From Tipula vernalis (Eukaryota > Arthropoda > Insecta > Diptera > Tipulidae), in contig OY282558.1 in NCBI GenBank assembly GCA_958295665.1, positions 31,703,045 through 31,767,044 on the forward strand: a DNA stretch of 64,000 nt, read 5' to 3'. Shown here in pieces: positions 51,762-62,710 of this stretch. Each line of letters starts with the position of its first letter. The stretch's first letter is position 1. The notes beneath the pieces were generated by a model. The model was not told where the DNA came from. It made no database searches and was given only the letters and a program-made list of their open reading frames with translations. Position numbers and translations under genes: made by a program.

Positions 51762-52636
51762 GGAGGGATAGACCGTCATCGGAAACTGAAGCGTTGCAAT
51801 TCTTCACAGATTTCTCCAAGCTAGACGGCAAAGTAGGAGCTGGAGTATTCTGTGACAAATTAAATGTAAATATTTCTATTCGTCTCCCTGATTACTGCAG
51901 CGTGTACCAAGCTGAAGTCGTAGCGATTGAGGAGGTCATGACGTGGTTGAAGCATAATGTGTTATCCTCAGACGATATCACAATCTATGTGGACAGTCAA
52001 GCGGCGATCCGGTCGTTAGAATCGGTGTCTTTGGCGTCACGGGTGGCGTTGAGTTGTCACTCATCTCTAAATGAGATGGGTGAGCATTTCAACATCCAGG
52101 TAGTCTGGGTCCCAGGTCACTCGGGCGTCATGGGGAACTGCAGGGCAGATGAACTTGCTAGGCATGGTACGGCTCTCCAGCTGCAACCGGAAAGGGCAAG
52201 TCTGGGGAGGCCTATCACAGCGCTGAGACAAGCACTTGGGAAGCAGGCGCTATCCTCAGCGGGGGAAAGGTGGTCTAACACCCTAACCTGTAGAGTTGCA
52301 AGACAAGTTTGGCCAAAGCTGGACTTGGGGCGCACTAGGGCATTAATATCCTTACGCAGACGTGAATTAAGAACGGTCGTAGGAATACTCACGGGACACT
52401 GCCTTTTTGGAGAACATGCAAGAAGGCTGGGTCTGGAGGCTAATGACTTCTGCAGAAGCTGCTTGGACGAAGAGGAGGAAGAGACGTTGGTCCACTTCCT
52501 TTGCTCGTGTCCAGCATTGGCTCTCAGAAGGCACAAACACTTAGGTAAGTTCAGGATGGACTGCCTCTCGGATCTCGAAAACATTAAAGTGCGGGACGTC
52601 TTACGCTACATAAGTAGCTCGAAATGGTTCCAATAG
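51762..52636 (+). CDS. LINE ORF2 C-terminus: RNase H and zinc-finger tail
   Basis: The frame (291 codons from the truncation point, no own start) encodes an RNase H domain that degrades RNA in RNA/DNA hybrids during element copying. Visible are FFTDFSKLDGKVGAGVF (first Asp; TDGS in most relatives, TDFS here), YQAEVVAIEEV (Glu), ITIYVDSQAAIRSL (Asp) and VPGHSGVMGNCRADELAR (His/Asp). The tail has a CRSC...HFLCSC zinc-binding pattern near residues 228-248. This combination is known in LINE clades such as I, Loa, R1 and Outcast; Loa-like is my guess. Stop at 52634-52636. The annotated reading frame also extends leftward into the host LINE (from 51629), but that part is not element coding. Confidence 0.8.
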
Positions 52637-52724
52637 GGGTAAAAGGGGATACATCCTGTGGTATCACAATGGACCGTCACCGGTCTAAGTGTGCGTAAGC
52701 AGCCACTCCAACCTAACCTAACCT
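51762..52724 (+). mobile_element. Young RNase H-bearing LINE nested in the LINE
   Basis: A 5'-truncated plus-strand LINE ending in a CCTAACCTAACCTAA tail. A 13-base target duplication, AATAGGTTATGTT, lies on both sides (51749-51761 and 52725-52737). The host LINE reading is continuous once this segment is ignored, which proves the order of insertion. The open frame is intact from the truncation point to its stop, so the insertion looks recent. Confidence 0.9.
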
Positions 52725-52737
52725 AATAGGTTATGTT

Positions 52738-53284
52738 TAGCAATAAAGCCATTGATCTGAGCATGAATAATTCTTTCAAAAACCTTAGATAATGTTGATA
52801 ATATACTTATAGGACGAAAATCAGTTACTGTATATGGATTCGGTATTTTTGGAATAGGCGAAATTGTCGCAATTTTCCACGCATCAGGAAATATCGATTT
52901 TGTGAGGCCAGAATTTATAATAAAAGTTAAGTGAGGTAGCAAAACCGGAAGTAGAATTTGAATGAGGTTAAGTGGAATACCATCAACTCCTACAGAACTC
53001 GATTTGATTTCATCCAGATGGAAACAAACTTCTTCAGCAGAAACATTTTTAAAGTAGAATTTACGTCAGCGGCAGAATGAACTGCATCACAAACAAAATT
53101 TATATCATTGGAGTTGAAAACCGAAACGAAGTAACTATTGAACTCATCAGAGGTAATGTCACATTTACACTCCAGAATTGGCGGATTTACATATGTGTTG
53201 AAGTTCTTCCAGAACAATTTACTCGTAGTATTATTGCTAAAACGATCATTAAAAAACTGGCATTTGGCAGCTTTGATCATATAA
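52738..53284 (-). pseudogene. LINE ORF2, RT entry and linker
   Basis: 53280-52990 carries MIKAAKCQFFNDRFSNNTTS and SDEFNSYFVSVFNS, the linker before the RT. 52942-52738 carries FPDAWKIATISPIPKI, DFRPISILSTLSKVFERIIH, the RT fingers. The frame changes near 52990. It joins directly, across the nested insertion, to the RT block at 51748. Confidence 0.8.
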
Positions 53285-53840
53285 TTTACTGATGATTTTG
53301 TCGATTTTGTTGTTCAATTCTAACATAAGTTTGGCAACGGCAGACTTATAAGAGGTTTTGTTATCGGTTGCTTTGATATGTTCGTTGAGACGCATATGAA
53401 ACGGTCTAGATGTTTGGCCGATATAGCACAATTCACAATCAGCACATTTTATTTTGTATGTTTTGCCTTTAAACTCACGATGGCTTGTTTTAGAGTTGTG
53501 GAGGTCCTATTAGCTATCTGAATATTGGTCCTTTTGAATATTTTTTCAATGCCAAGGGTTCTGTAATTTCCGATCTAAAAATAGTTAGACAATTTCTCTC
53601 ACATTTCCGTTTGTGCTTTTTGAAAATTTGGAATACGAAATTTTGTTGTACCCATTCATGGCTGCTGCCTCCTCAATATATACTCCATTTCTTTATTAAA
53701 ACGTTCTTCCTCCAAAGGAATATTAAATAGTCTGTTGGCCATAGAATGGAATGCTGCTCTTTTGTATTTGTTATATGAGAAGGAGTCGCTAGTTATAAAT
53801 CTACAACTACTGATGGGTTTTCTAAATATACCTTCTCATA
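53285..53840 (-). pseudogene. Penelope-like element fragment (RT end and GIY-YIG)
   Basis: Minus-strand reading: RFITSDSFSYNKYKRAAFHS and LFNIPLEEERFNKEMEYIL (about 53820-53680) are the RT C-terminal block of Penelope-like elements. A decayed linker follows, then FKGKTYKIKCADCELCYIGQ and TSRPFHMRLNEHIKATDNKT (about 53480-53330), the GIY-YIG-type endonuclease with its conserved Y-I-G, Arg and N-E-H residues. That nuclease nicks DNA for insertion. Stops and frame changes are present. The left edge abuts the LINE at about 53284. Confidence 0.75.
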
Positions 53841-53929
53841 TAGTTAAATGTGAAATTTTTAGTTTCATATTTGAAAAGCAGTAATTCTTCAAAATAACTT
53901 CCATAGTTTTTGTCTACGCCAAGTCTTCA

Positions 53930-54260
53930 GTTTATTTTTTCTAGCCTCAATCTAAGATTTTCTAAATTCGAGCCTTGGTACTGAATTATGGCGAGAGTCT
54001 GTGCTAATAGATTTTATTATTCCACAACCAGATAGCGACAGCCCAACTTAATCCATTTACGTAGTGCTTGCTTCTTTATTCTCGATGTTCCATGCCGTAA
54101 TCAAATTCTTCCATATTTAAGACCCAACGTGATATGAGGATTGATGAAGCTGCATCTCGTCTTTGGGTGAATAAATCGCCAACAACGGGTGTTTAACTAA
54201 CCATCCCATAGCAGTAAGGGAGATTATCATTTTAAAATCTATAGGTAAGCTGCAACAAAG
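53930..54260 (-). pseudogene. Ty3/gypsy pol fragment (RNase H end to integrase start)
   Basis: Minus-strand frames give RRDAASSILISRWVLNMEEF followed by DYGMEHRE (about 54170-54080), the end of the RNase H domain ('..RW...L.EFDF...R.G'), then a degraded 'H.N.LSRAV' segment, then QTLAIIQYQGSNLENLRLRL (about 54003-53940), the start of the integrase region. Frames are broken. An mdg3-like branch of Ty3/gypsy would fit. The LTR at 54386-54772 has the same orientation and may belong to it. Confidence 0.6.
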
Positions 54261-54385
54261 CCAGGCTATAGGCTTGATATTTCACATGCGCTCATATGAA
54301 GAGTGAATACATATATTGCTACTAGTAGAATATAGATGGCGCTCTACAAACATTTTAAATCTCCTAGTATATCACTTCTGAATAT

Positions 54386-54772
54386 TGTGGTGATTTCTAC
54401 ACAATTTAAATAACAAACAGGATAACGGTAATTTTTACTTCACACGTACACCACGACACAAACAATGTTTATTTCAAGTTAATTTCAATTATACACAGAG
54501 TTGTGTTCACACAAGTTCTTTCTTTTATTTTTTTTTTCTTATCCTTTATTTTTTGAGGCCGTTCTCTTTGATCGCTCAAATGAAATCTCTCTTATTATAA
54601 TTTATACAGTAATCTAGTACCACATTAGTGGATTTCCAATCGATCACCGCAAGTACTTATAAGCCCTTATGGTTTATGTCTTGGCTAAATCATCTACTCG
54701 CAACTGCGCTACCTATTTTTTCATGGGCAGCTACAAGCAGTTATGTCAACATTCTCCGCTAGGTTTACAACA
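54386..54772 (-). mobile_element. LTR, 387 bp (solo LTR or 5' LTR of the gypsy relic)
   Basis: Minus orientation begins TGTTGTAAACC and ends CACCACA, canonical TG...CA ends, with ATAT on both sides (54382-54385 and 54773-54776) as a possible 4-bp target duplication. Inside, TATAAATTATAATAAGAGAG is followed about 26 bases on by TTCATTTG, giving a TATA box and initiator at normal spacing. ATAT on both sides supports a solo LTR but is weak in A/T-rich DNA. Position and strand relative to the pol fragment allow a 5' LTR with an internal deletion. Confidence 0.55.
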
Positions 54773-54776
54773 ATAT

Positions 54777-57700
54777 AGCTAAAATTTATTTTTTAAATAT
54801 TTATTTTAATATTTTATTACCATACATTTAAAAAATTAAACCAGAATCGCATTACTTTTTGGAATGAGACATATTCTTTGCACTTATAATTACTTACGGT
54901 GGTCGATCGGAATAATAATCCACGTACATTTAAATATTTTGTCTAATTCTGTATGCACTTGTTTGGTGGCTAAATTTAAACCTTGAGGTTGCACACCTCT
55001 ATAAATTAATTTATAAACCAGGATTTTTGTTCGACTTAATTAATTCTACAAAATGACCGTCACTTTTACTTTACATAATTCTTAGATACTTAATATTCGT
55101 TTGTTTGTTTTGTTATAGATGTGAGATCTTTTAAAGATCTTAAAAATACAATGTTACATATATTTTGAGGCACTTGTATGTATTGAATTTAAATATCTTC
55201 ATCATGCATGGGAATTTTTCATAATCTTATGCGCTTTAATGTCAATTTGCTTGTCAATATATCTTGGTAAATGATTTCACACTTCCGTAATGCCTTATAT
55301 TATAAAAATATTTTGCCTTGGACCAAAATTATACTTTTAAACGAATAGCATCATAAAATTATCGAGAAGATAATATTTGCATAAAAATCATTTTGGCATT
55401 GAGACGCCTAAACCACAAGTTCTTAAAACTAATGACCATTTTGGGTTACTTTCACTTTCTGGTAATATTATGCATGTCTATAAATACATATTTCTGCATT
55501 CTCAACTTAATAATAATACACGAAACCTACGTCTAATCAATACCACAAATATTCACTTTAAGACAAACAAAACTCGATTAAAAAATAACGTTTGCAATTT
55601 TTCATATCTGCCAATAATGAAATCTTTACAACACAATAATTCAATTTTTTTTTTTTGTTATTTATAATTTAATTAAGAAGCAATTTCAATTATATAATTA
55701 CACTTGTTACAATTTTTTATTTTTTTATTTTTTTGTTGCTTGTGCAATTAATTTTAATTGCATCAATTTTGGTGAGTATACGAAATAAAACGAAACACAA
55801 CGGTTTCATGAGAATTAAATTAACACGGTGTAAAGTATTTTGTTGTTGTGTAACAATCTGACTTCAACATCAATTCAAAATTGAATCACAATGTTTTGCT
55901 TTAAAGACAAGTGTTGTTTATGGTTTTTTTTTTTTTTTTTTTTTATTATACAATTGACAAATAAATTATATTTAATTTGATTTAGCATACTAAACATTTA
56001 TACCATTTCAAATTATTGGCATTTATTATACAAGTAGGTAGCTACCAGTTAAAGTAATAAAATATATTAATTGCTCATTAACCTCATGCAAACGTTAAAT
56101 TTACTTTAAATTTTAAGAAAGGAGCTGATGTTGTAAAAGGGTTAAAAGGCTCTCGTGATTTCAGAAATGTTTTCCATAAATCATATTCTACATGCATGAC
56201 GAACACAATAATTTCAATTTCATACTGTATTAATTAAAATCGCTGTGTCTGTAAAATTCACAGATGAGATGAAAAGTGAAATTACATTTTCTTGTTATGA
56301 TTTGAAAAATCAATAAACGTAACCAAACTTTCAAAATCAAATCGCGCTGATAAATAATATACACGAACGCGCCATTTTTATAAACACTTTAAGAACTTCT
56401 ATATATATATTTTGTTGTACTTTTTTTATACATTAATAATTCATAATTTGTATTAAAACAGCAACAATAAAAAAAAAAACTTTCTACTAATTGTCATGCC
56501 AATAAGACAATAATCACAACAATTTATATTCAACATTAACATTGTAATTTAGTTATATAGTTAAATAAAGCCCATTACAAATCCGATTAAATTTGTTTAT
56601 AACACGAAAATTGAATAGTGGTCAACTTACCGATTTAAAAAATAAAAACAAAATGACGAAAATGAAAGTTCTGCGCTCAAAGATTCTGGGTTAACTGTAT
56701 ATTAAATGGGCATAAATCTTGTACGACTATTTAGTATAATGGTGAGCAAAATTTATTACTACATTTGTATACATTTTATTGATCTCATCGACTAAATTTA
56801 ATTTGTCTTATATAGCTATCTGCAAATATTTAATTTGAGAACAACAAAATCATAATTTTCTATTTAAATATTAACTTACGCTTATTTATTTATTCGATCG
56901 AAGTTCCGTATTTTTATTGAATAAATAGCGCAATAAATATTTTTGTATGCTACCGCCGTTGCGATTACAGCATTGTTAATGTCGTGCAATTTTTTTTTTT
57001 TTTTTTTGTTTGGTTTGTTTACTTATTTTATTATTTAGTTATAGCGATAGACAGATGGTATAGACAAGACGGCAAGTTTTCTGTATATACAGTACAAACA
57101 TAAAATTGTTAATTTATAATAATTATCGTTTTTGTTAAGTTATTGATTTATTGATCGATCGATTGGTAGTTATATGTTTATACGTATAAATAAAAAGAAT
57201 TTTGAATAGAAAGGGATTGCTTGAAATGTTTGATACATTTCAGTTGCCATTTTTGAAATATTTCAATTTAGCTTGAAGATAACTATTAATAACGTAATTT
57301 TGTTTTTTAAAATTTGCAAAATTCGTGTAGCTACATTACAAAATATTGGGCATGGTAATTTCATCACCATCAAATTAAACATTTTGCATGATACTAGACA
57401 CTAGACGACGGTACATAATACCATTGTAGTTTTACCAGTTGCATGATGTTCCGAGCTTTATTTCGGTTTGATCTTGACCACTTTGGAGTTACTCGATTTT
57501 AATATTTATAATTCGTGCTTCTGTTTTATAGCAAGCAACCAACTGATGGATTATTTTATGGATGCCAAATAATATACAAAATTTTAATACCAAGCTCTCA
57601 ATATAAATATAAAATTCAACAGAGCTTTGTTTAAGCTAGACCTTCTTAGAAAATAATGCTAAATTTATAATTTATGAATTTTCACTTTATTCAAAATATT

Positions 57701-59102
57701 TAAATGTACATATTTATTTAAAATCAACAAACATAATACACAAATTAAACTGATCTGTGCCAAACTAATCACAATAATTTACAATCTATCGTGAGATCGC
57801 AGCAAAATTATAAAATAAAATGCAAAAAGAGAAGATTATCACTTTCAAAGCACGATTATCACTATAGAAAACTAAAGAAATAGTTTATAATACAAATATT
57901 TAAATTCCCGAGTTTCTAAATCAGAACTATCACACAGAATAATTCTACTTCTAAAATTTAGATAAGACAATCGCAAAAGTGCATGCAATACCAAAACAAT
58001 CTGTGAATAACTTTCATATTATTAAATTAAGATTAATGTCAGCTTCAGAACTAGTGAAACTATAGACAACACTCCAGAGTAATTAAATGTATGACCCCTA
58101 TAATTTTTTTCTAAACAAATGGAGTCACCGATATTATTTTATGCCAAAACCATAAATTAAATTAACTTCTCACGTCAAATTGTTATATGATATATGTATT
58201 AAGTATGACTCCCATCACGCTCTTTTTAAATTTCGGCATCATACAAAGTTGGTGGATGACATACAGACGAATGGAAATTGAAATAGTATGTCATTCTAGG
58301 TAGCTGGGAAATTGCATTTTAAAAACGAATTCTAATCAGCGAAATGATGTTTAAATTCTTAGTGCGAAATAATGTTTAAATTTGGTGCACCGATTTTTAT
58401 TATTTTGTTCAACATTCAAGCATAATATACGAGCATAATAATCGTGTAAATATTTTCAAAATTATTAGATTAATCACTTAGAATCAAAGCCTATATCAAA
58501 ATCGGGATAGTCAACCACCGAGCCTAACAATATTTCCAGATCTCTTATTAAGTTACGATTCTTGAAAAATTTAAAACTCTCAATTATTTGAAAGTTTTAA
58601 ACCCTAATTTCAATTAGAAATTTCTTAAATTTATGTTTTAAAGTGGTTTTTAAAACTAAAGGAATATTTTGAACTTTTTAAAAATTTGCCAAAGTTAACA
58701 AATTTAAATTTTTTGAATTTGATCAAATTCGTGATATATTTATTCACATAAATCTCCTGAAATTATTGAAATTCTTAAAAAAAATTTAAAATTTGTAAAT
58801 TTCATGAAATTCTAAAAATTGTTTAATTCCTAATTCCTCCCTTTTAGAAGTTTATATTCTTAAAAATAAGTTTAGTTCGGTTTGTTAGTTTTTAGAAAAT
58901 TTGAAACTGTAAACTTCTTAAGACTTTCCCGTTTAGTAAGTATATGTTTTGTCATTTTGGCTATCAAAAAGGCCCAAAATAGGTAGTCGATTTCGTAAAT
59001 AAATTTCCCTGCCCCGTCCGATTAAAATAATTTTAAATTGCAGAAAAATTTCCAGACCAAATTGACAAAACAAAATTTGCTCATTTGTAATTTGGCTTTC
59101 AA
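54777..59102. other. 4.3 kb AT-rich stretch without recognisable gene
   Basis: T-runs near 55922-55944 and 56991-57007. A splice-donor-like GGTGAGTATAC at 55771 follows a T-rich hydrophobic frame without an ATG. No firm feature. Confidence 0.45.
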
Positions 59103-59303
59103 TTGTTTTGTTCAATGTATCATGTCAAAATGAAAAAAACACGAATTGGTGGTGATTTCCAAAAAATCGAATTTTCTATCAAACATATGGAAATAATCAA
59201 CGAATCTGAATGCGCGTTAGCACAAGAATTACAGGTCCCAAAATCTACCTTTAGAGGTGTCAAGAACCACAATCGGAGCACAATGGCAGATTTTGACAAC
59301 TAA
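59103..59303 (+). pseudogene. pogo/Tigger-like transposase DNA-binding fragment
   Basis: The 66-codon frame contains KKTRIGGDFQKIEFSIKHME, then ALAQELQVPKSTFRGVKNHN, an N-terminal helix-turn-helix of the CENP-B/pipsqueak kind ('...A..F.VPKST....') that pogo/Tigger transposases use to bind their ends. It stops at 59301-59303, before the second HTH and the DDE domain. A related 45-base fragment is at 14864-14908. It could also derive from a CENP-B-like or pipsqueak-domain gene, but the copy elsewhere favours a transposon. Confidence 0.55.
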
Positions 59304-60232
59304 CGGGTTGCTGATATATAAATAAGATGTCTGTTATATGTGCAAATATTAGGTCACTTACCTCATTACCGAGATTAGAATGGATATGTATAGAATAACC
59401 CGGTATTTAGTTAAGTCGATTCGATTTAGTCGAAATTCGCTTTACGCAAATATCGTGAAAAAATTTCTCATGAATTTATGTTGAATTCTGGTTATTCTGG
59501 TTTTTGACATTGTGTAAGCGAGTTGTGGAATTCGAATAATGAATTCCAAATTCTCTAAACATAAGTATAAGTAATTTCGAGCCCATCATATTATAGATAT
59601 AATGTGAAGGGGGTACCAATCCCTAGGACTCCAAATACCTCTGTAAATGCTTGTCATATATATATGGGTGGGTTTAATACAAAAACGTTAATTTTGTTTA
59701 TTGTGGTGTCTACTGCAGTCTTATTGCACAAAATACTTTTTCTTAATCAATCTAATAAGGTTTGTTGGTTCTATTTTCCCGATTGCCCTCGAAAGACAGC
59801 TAATAATACAAACAGATTAGATTAAGTTGAAACTAACGTTATTAATTTTCGCTAAAAATTGTACGGTACAGCCAGACTTTTTTCTTTCACGACATGGTAA
59901 AACATCATTAAGCAATTTATTACAATTGAATTTACTTTTTCGGTCACAAAAACTTGGAAAAACGCATCATTGAAAACCCATTATCGTCAGTTCTATTTTT
60001 CGGGTATATAAAGTGAATAAGGCAAAGATTAGTAATAATTTATAATCCAAAAATTCATTCCTATTGATTCGCTGATTAGCCTAATCATGTGTACATAATA
60101 ATTTATTTATTTAACAAAGATAAAATTCGTAAAGATTATTTCGATATAACATAGGTTTTCCTTAATAGTTGCCTAAGTGAAAAAATCTTTAGTGCTTTTC
60201 AAAGTATTTTAAAAGTTTATCAGTAGCCCAAA
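59304..60232. other. AT-rich spacer with an unassigned frame
   Basis: A 73-codon frame at 59604-59825 has one hydrophobic stretch (TLILFIVVSTAVLLHKILFL) that could be a membrane helix, but no recognisable family and no supporting context. Nothing else is seen. Confidence 0.3.
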
Positions 60233-60349
60233 GAGGACGAAAGATTGGACTACCTATCAGAATTCCCTTACCCAATACAACATAGCTCTTAGGCAGAGCA
60301 AAAGACCCAGCTGGAGAGACTTCTGTAAGAAAACAGACAAACTACCTAT

Positions 60350-60976
60350 GGCGTGTCGACTTCAGAGGGCACTCTCCTTGGAGCACAGGAATCCCTTGGG
60401 ATCTGTTAAGAAACCAAGCGGAGAGACAACCACAACCAGGGAGGAACCTTTGGAATGTCTAATGAGAGGTCACTTCCCAGATTGTGTAGTACTGAGGGAT
60501 CAACAAGAATCCAACGAAAGTAGTGTACATCCGTATCTGGTTCCAAAGGGGTTCACGAGTTCTCGAGGCAGTTTTTTACGCCGGAAGTTCTAAAGTGCTG
60601 GAGGGAGGTTTGGGTGATTTTTATTCCAAAAGCGGAATAAAGGTCCCCAGAGGAGATTAGGTCTTATACACCTATTAGCCTCACATCATTTTTACTGAAA
60701 ACCATGAAAAAAATTCTGGGACTTTGTATCAGATCCAACACTCTCCAAAGATACCCTCTGGACTCTAGCCAGCACGCCTACCAAACAGGGAAATTAACAG
60801 AAACGGCCCTATACGAGCTGACATCGGAAATCGAAGATACGCTTCGGAATCAAGAATTATTACTATGATCCTTCATTGATATCCAGGGAGCTTTTGATAA
60901 TACTAGTTTCGAGGTAATTCAGGAACAATCACTACGAAGGGGTATAGACTCCTTCACCGTAAGGTGGATTATAAAC
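60350..60976 (+). pseudogene. LINE RT N-terminal part, heavily broken
   Basis: The frame from 60348 gives PMACRLQRALSLEHRNPLGS, and further fragments of the RT fingers follow in other frames around 60600-60950, with several stops. The DNA around 60880 (CTTCATTGATATCCAGGGAG) encodes FIDIQGAFD, the first catalytic Asp box. Confidence 0.6.
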
Positions 60977-61609
60977 GTGCTAGAAAACAGGAGGATTACA
61001 GCCTCTTTTGGAGGCAAAACCATCACCATAGCGGCCACCAGGGGTTGCCCCAAAGGAGGTGTTCTTTCTCGCTTATTGTGGCTGATCGTGATTGATCAAT
61101 TACTTCCCAGACTGAGAAATTTAGACTTCTCGAACATTACCTATGCGGACGACCTAGTCTTGATGGTTAGGGGCAGATTCTCACCTCTACACCTACACAT
61201 TAAAAAAGTAGGCGGTTCAAGAGGTCTGAGCCTAAGAATAATACCCAAAATTAAAACTGTAAGGCCAGGACACAATAGTATCCTACATAAATTAAACTTT
61301 AAGGAGGAATTGATCCAACTATCGGATTTGATGGTAAGGACAACAGACTGTCGGAGGAATTTTACTATTAGTTTGCTGGATAGGGCACTGGTAGAGAATA
61401 TTATCTCCTCCGTCCCCCGCCATGCTTCTGTATGGTATACGGATGGGTCAAAAACAGATGGGGGTACCGATGCAGGGAAAGTCGGGCCCGACCTAGAGCT
61501 ATGCATACCACTGGGTAGCACCCCCACAGTTTTTCAGGCAGAGACCTTTGCTATTGAGGTATGTGTGGTTCAATGTCTCAAAAAGAAATATAAGAAGACC
61601 GAGATCTAA
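60977..61609 (+). pseudogene. LINE RT core fused to RNase H by internal deletion
   Basis: An open frame of 210 residues: GCPKGGVLSRLLWLIVIDQL (the C-P-x-G-G-V-L-S box typical of Loa-like elements) and NITYADDLVLMV (catalytic YADD) near residues 30-60, then a shortened thumb region, then RNase H start WYTDGSKTDGGTDAG and FQAETFAIEVC. The usual RT C-terminus between them appears shortened. The frame stops at 61607-61609; RNase H sequence continues in another frame. Confidence 0.8.
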
Positions 61610-62148
61610 AGAATTTCGGACAGCCAGGCAGCTCTGCTAGCCTTAGGAGCTTCAATGAGTGTTCAATTCGAAATTGATCTGGAACTGCTACAGTAATTTA
61701 TTAGAACTGGGTAAAGCAAATAAAGTCACCCTTTTATGGTCTCTTGGCCATTCCACCATTAGAGGAAATGAGGCAGCAGACCGATGTGCAAAAATGGGAG
61801 CAAGCCGAGATTTCCTGGATCCCAGTCCTAGTGTTGTTTTTTCCAAAACCCATTTGGCAGATGGTATAAGGGACTGGGAGCAGAACTATAGGAAATTAGT
61901 TTGGGAGTCCTCCATTGGGATGAGATAGGCCAAGAAATTATTCAGTTATAATATTATAAGTCTGGGAGAGGCACCGAGGATGGACCGCCAGGGAATGGCC
62001 CTTTTAACGGCCATCTACATAAAATGGGAAGATCCCTTATGGACTAGTACAGATTCTGCGACTGCGGTAAGGAGACATCGGAACACCTACTATTCACATG
62101 CGATGCTACCATCCTAAAAAGATTAAAGTTCCTTAATGCGTATACATA
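61610..62148 (+). pseudogene. LINE RNase H end and zinc-binding tail
   Basis: Frames around 61615-61640 give SDSQAALLAL (third Asp box), and 61659-61928 gives LLWSLGHSTIRGNEAADRCA (His/Asp box). Near 62050-62148 the tail FCDCGKETSEHLLFTCDA keeps a Cys/His zinc-binding pattern and ends at TAG. Several frame changes separate these. Confidence 0.7.
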
Positions 62149-62204
62149 GTCCAGTGGCCTAACGCCGACCCACTCTAAAAAAAAAAAAAAAAAAAAAATC
62201 AGTA

Positions 62205-62710
62205 CTTTTTTAATTTTTTGTTGAATGTTAATTAATTCATGTAATTTCTAATATGCTACCGGTGATTAGATCATTTTAAATGTATTTTTATTAACACGTA
62301 GAAGTTACTTACGAACAATCATTCAACGAAACCGACTAATAGACAAAATTCTATTTATTTAATTTTTAATTTATATGATTTTAATATGTTCCGAAGATTG
62401 TAAGAGAACATGAATTAATTAACATTCAAAAAAAATATTCAAAAAGTAAAATTAGCTTACACAGAAATAGAGCTGTGTGAATGTCGTGAAGAAGAAAAAA
62501 TTGTAAGAAAATTTATCTGTATTAGTATGATTCGCTAGTACATAACGCACAGTACATTCTGTATATATAGAATGTAAATTGTGGTATAATCAGTCCAGTC
62601 GCCCCGGCCTGATGAGAAAATTGATTTTTTCATAATCATAAGCTCATCAGTTCGAAACTGGATTGAATTCTCTTACAATCGGAACATATTAAAATCATAT
62701 AAATTAAAAA
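62205..62710 (-). mobile_element. Foldback repeat, copy B
   Basis: TTGAATGTTAATTAATTCATGT at 62221-62242 (22 bases) has a perfect inverted partner at 62408-62429. 62205-62400 matches the inverse of 15930-16110 (copy A), and 62655-62700 matches copy A's end in direct orientation. An imperfect hairpin at 62590-62666 is described separately. It lies between the LINE poly-A tail and the second TTATCAGTAGCCCAAA copy. Confidence 0.6.
62590..62666 (+). ncRNA. Hammerhead-ribozyme-like core (unproven)
   Basis: TCAGTCCAGT at 62590-62599 pairs with ACTGGATTGA at 62657-62666 over 10 positions (one G-T). Between them, in hammerhead order, are C at 62600 (cleavage-site H17), GCCCCGGC (tiny stem I), CTGATGA at 62609-62615, a weak stem II, and GAAA at 62654-62657. 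All invariant core bases are present. Against it: stem I has a 2-base loop, stem II is only three pairs, and CTGATGAG also pairs with CTCATCAG at 62643-62650, which is what a plain foldback would give. Confidence 0.25.

Larger units (their letters stand above)
50580..53284 (-). mobile_element. CR1/Jockey-group LINE, split by a younger insertion
   Basis: The minus-strand element ends in a poly-A tract (T run 50580-50592). It is cut in two by the plus-strand element at 51762-52724 and resumes to about 53284, where it abuts a Penelope-like fragment. Reading order: pre-RT linker near 53280-52990, RT entry at 52942-52738, RT continuation at 51748-51600, FADD box and C-terminus at 51600-50811. The endonuclease and ORF1 are missing. 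Confidence 0.8.
60233..62198 (+). mobile_element. RNase H-bearing LINE (Loa-like), 5'-truncated, decayed
   Basis: Plus-strand LINE remnant from the RT N-terminal linker to a 22-base poly-A tail (62177-62198). A 16-base identical segment, TTATCAGTAGCCCAAA, lies at 60217-60232 and again at 62711-62726, beyond the adjoining foldback, and ATCAGTA also follows the poly-A directly. Frames are interrupted many times. Parts named below. Confidence 0.8.

Noticed and set aside
52117..52584. 155-codon minus-strand frame
   Set aside because: It is antisense to the intact RNase H frame of the nested LINE. Only the plus strand shows family motifs.
55691..55777. Hydrophobic frame running into a strong GTGAGT donor (possible signal-peptide exon)
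   Set aside because: No ATG in frame and no clear acceptor. T-rich DNA gives hydrophobic frames by default.
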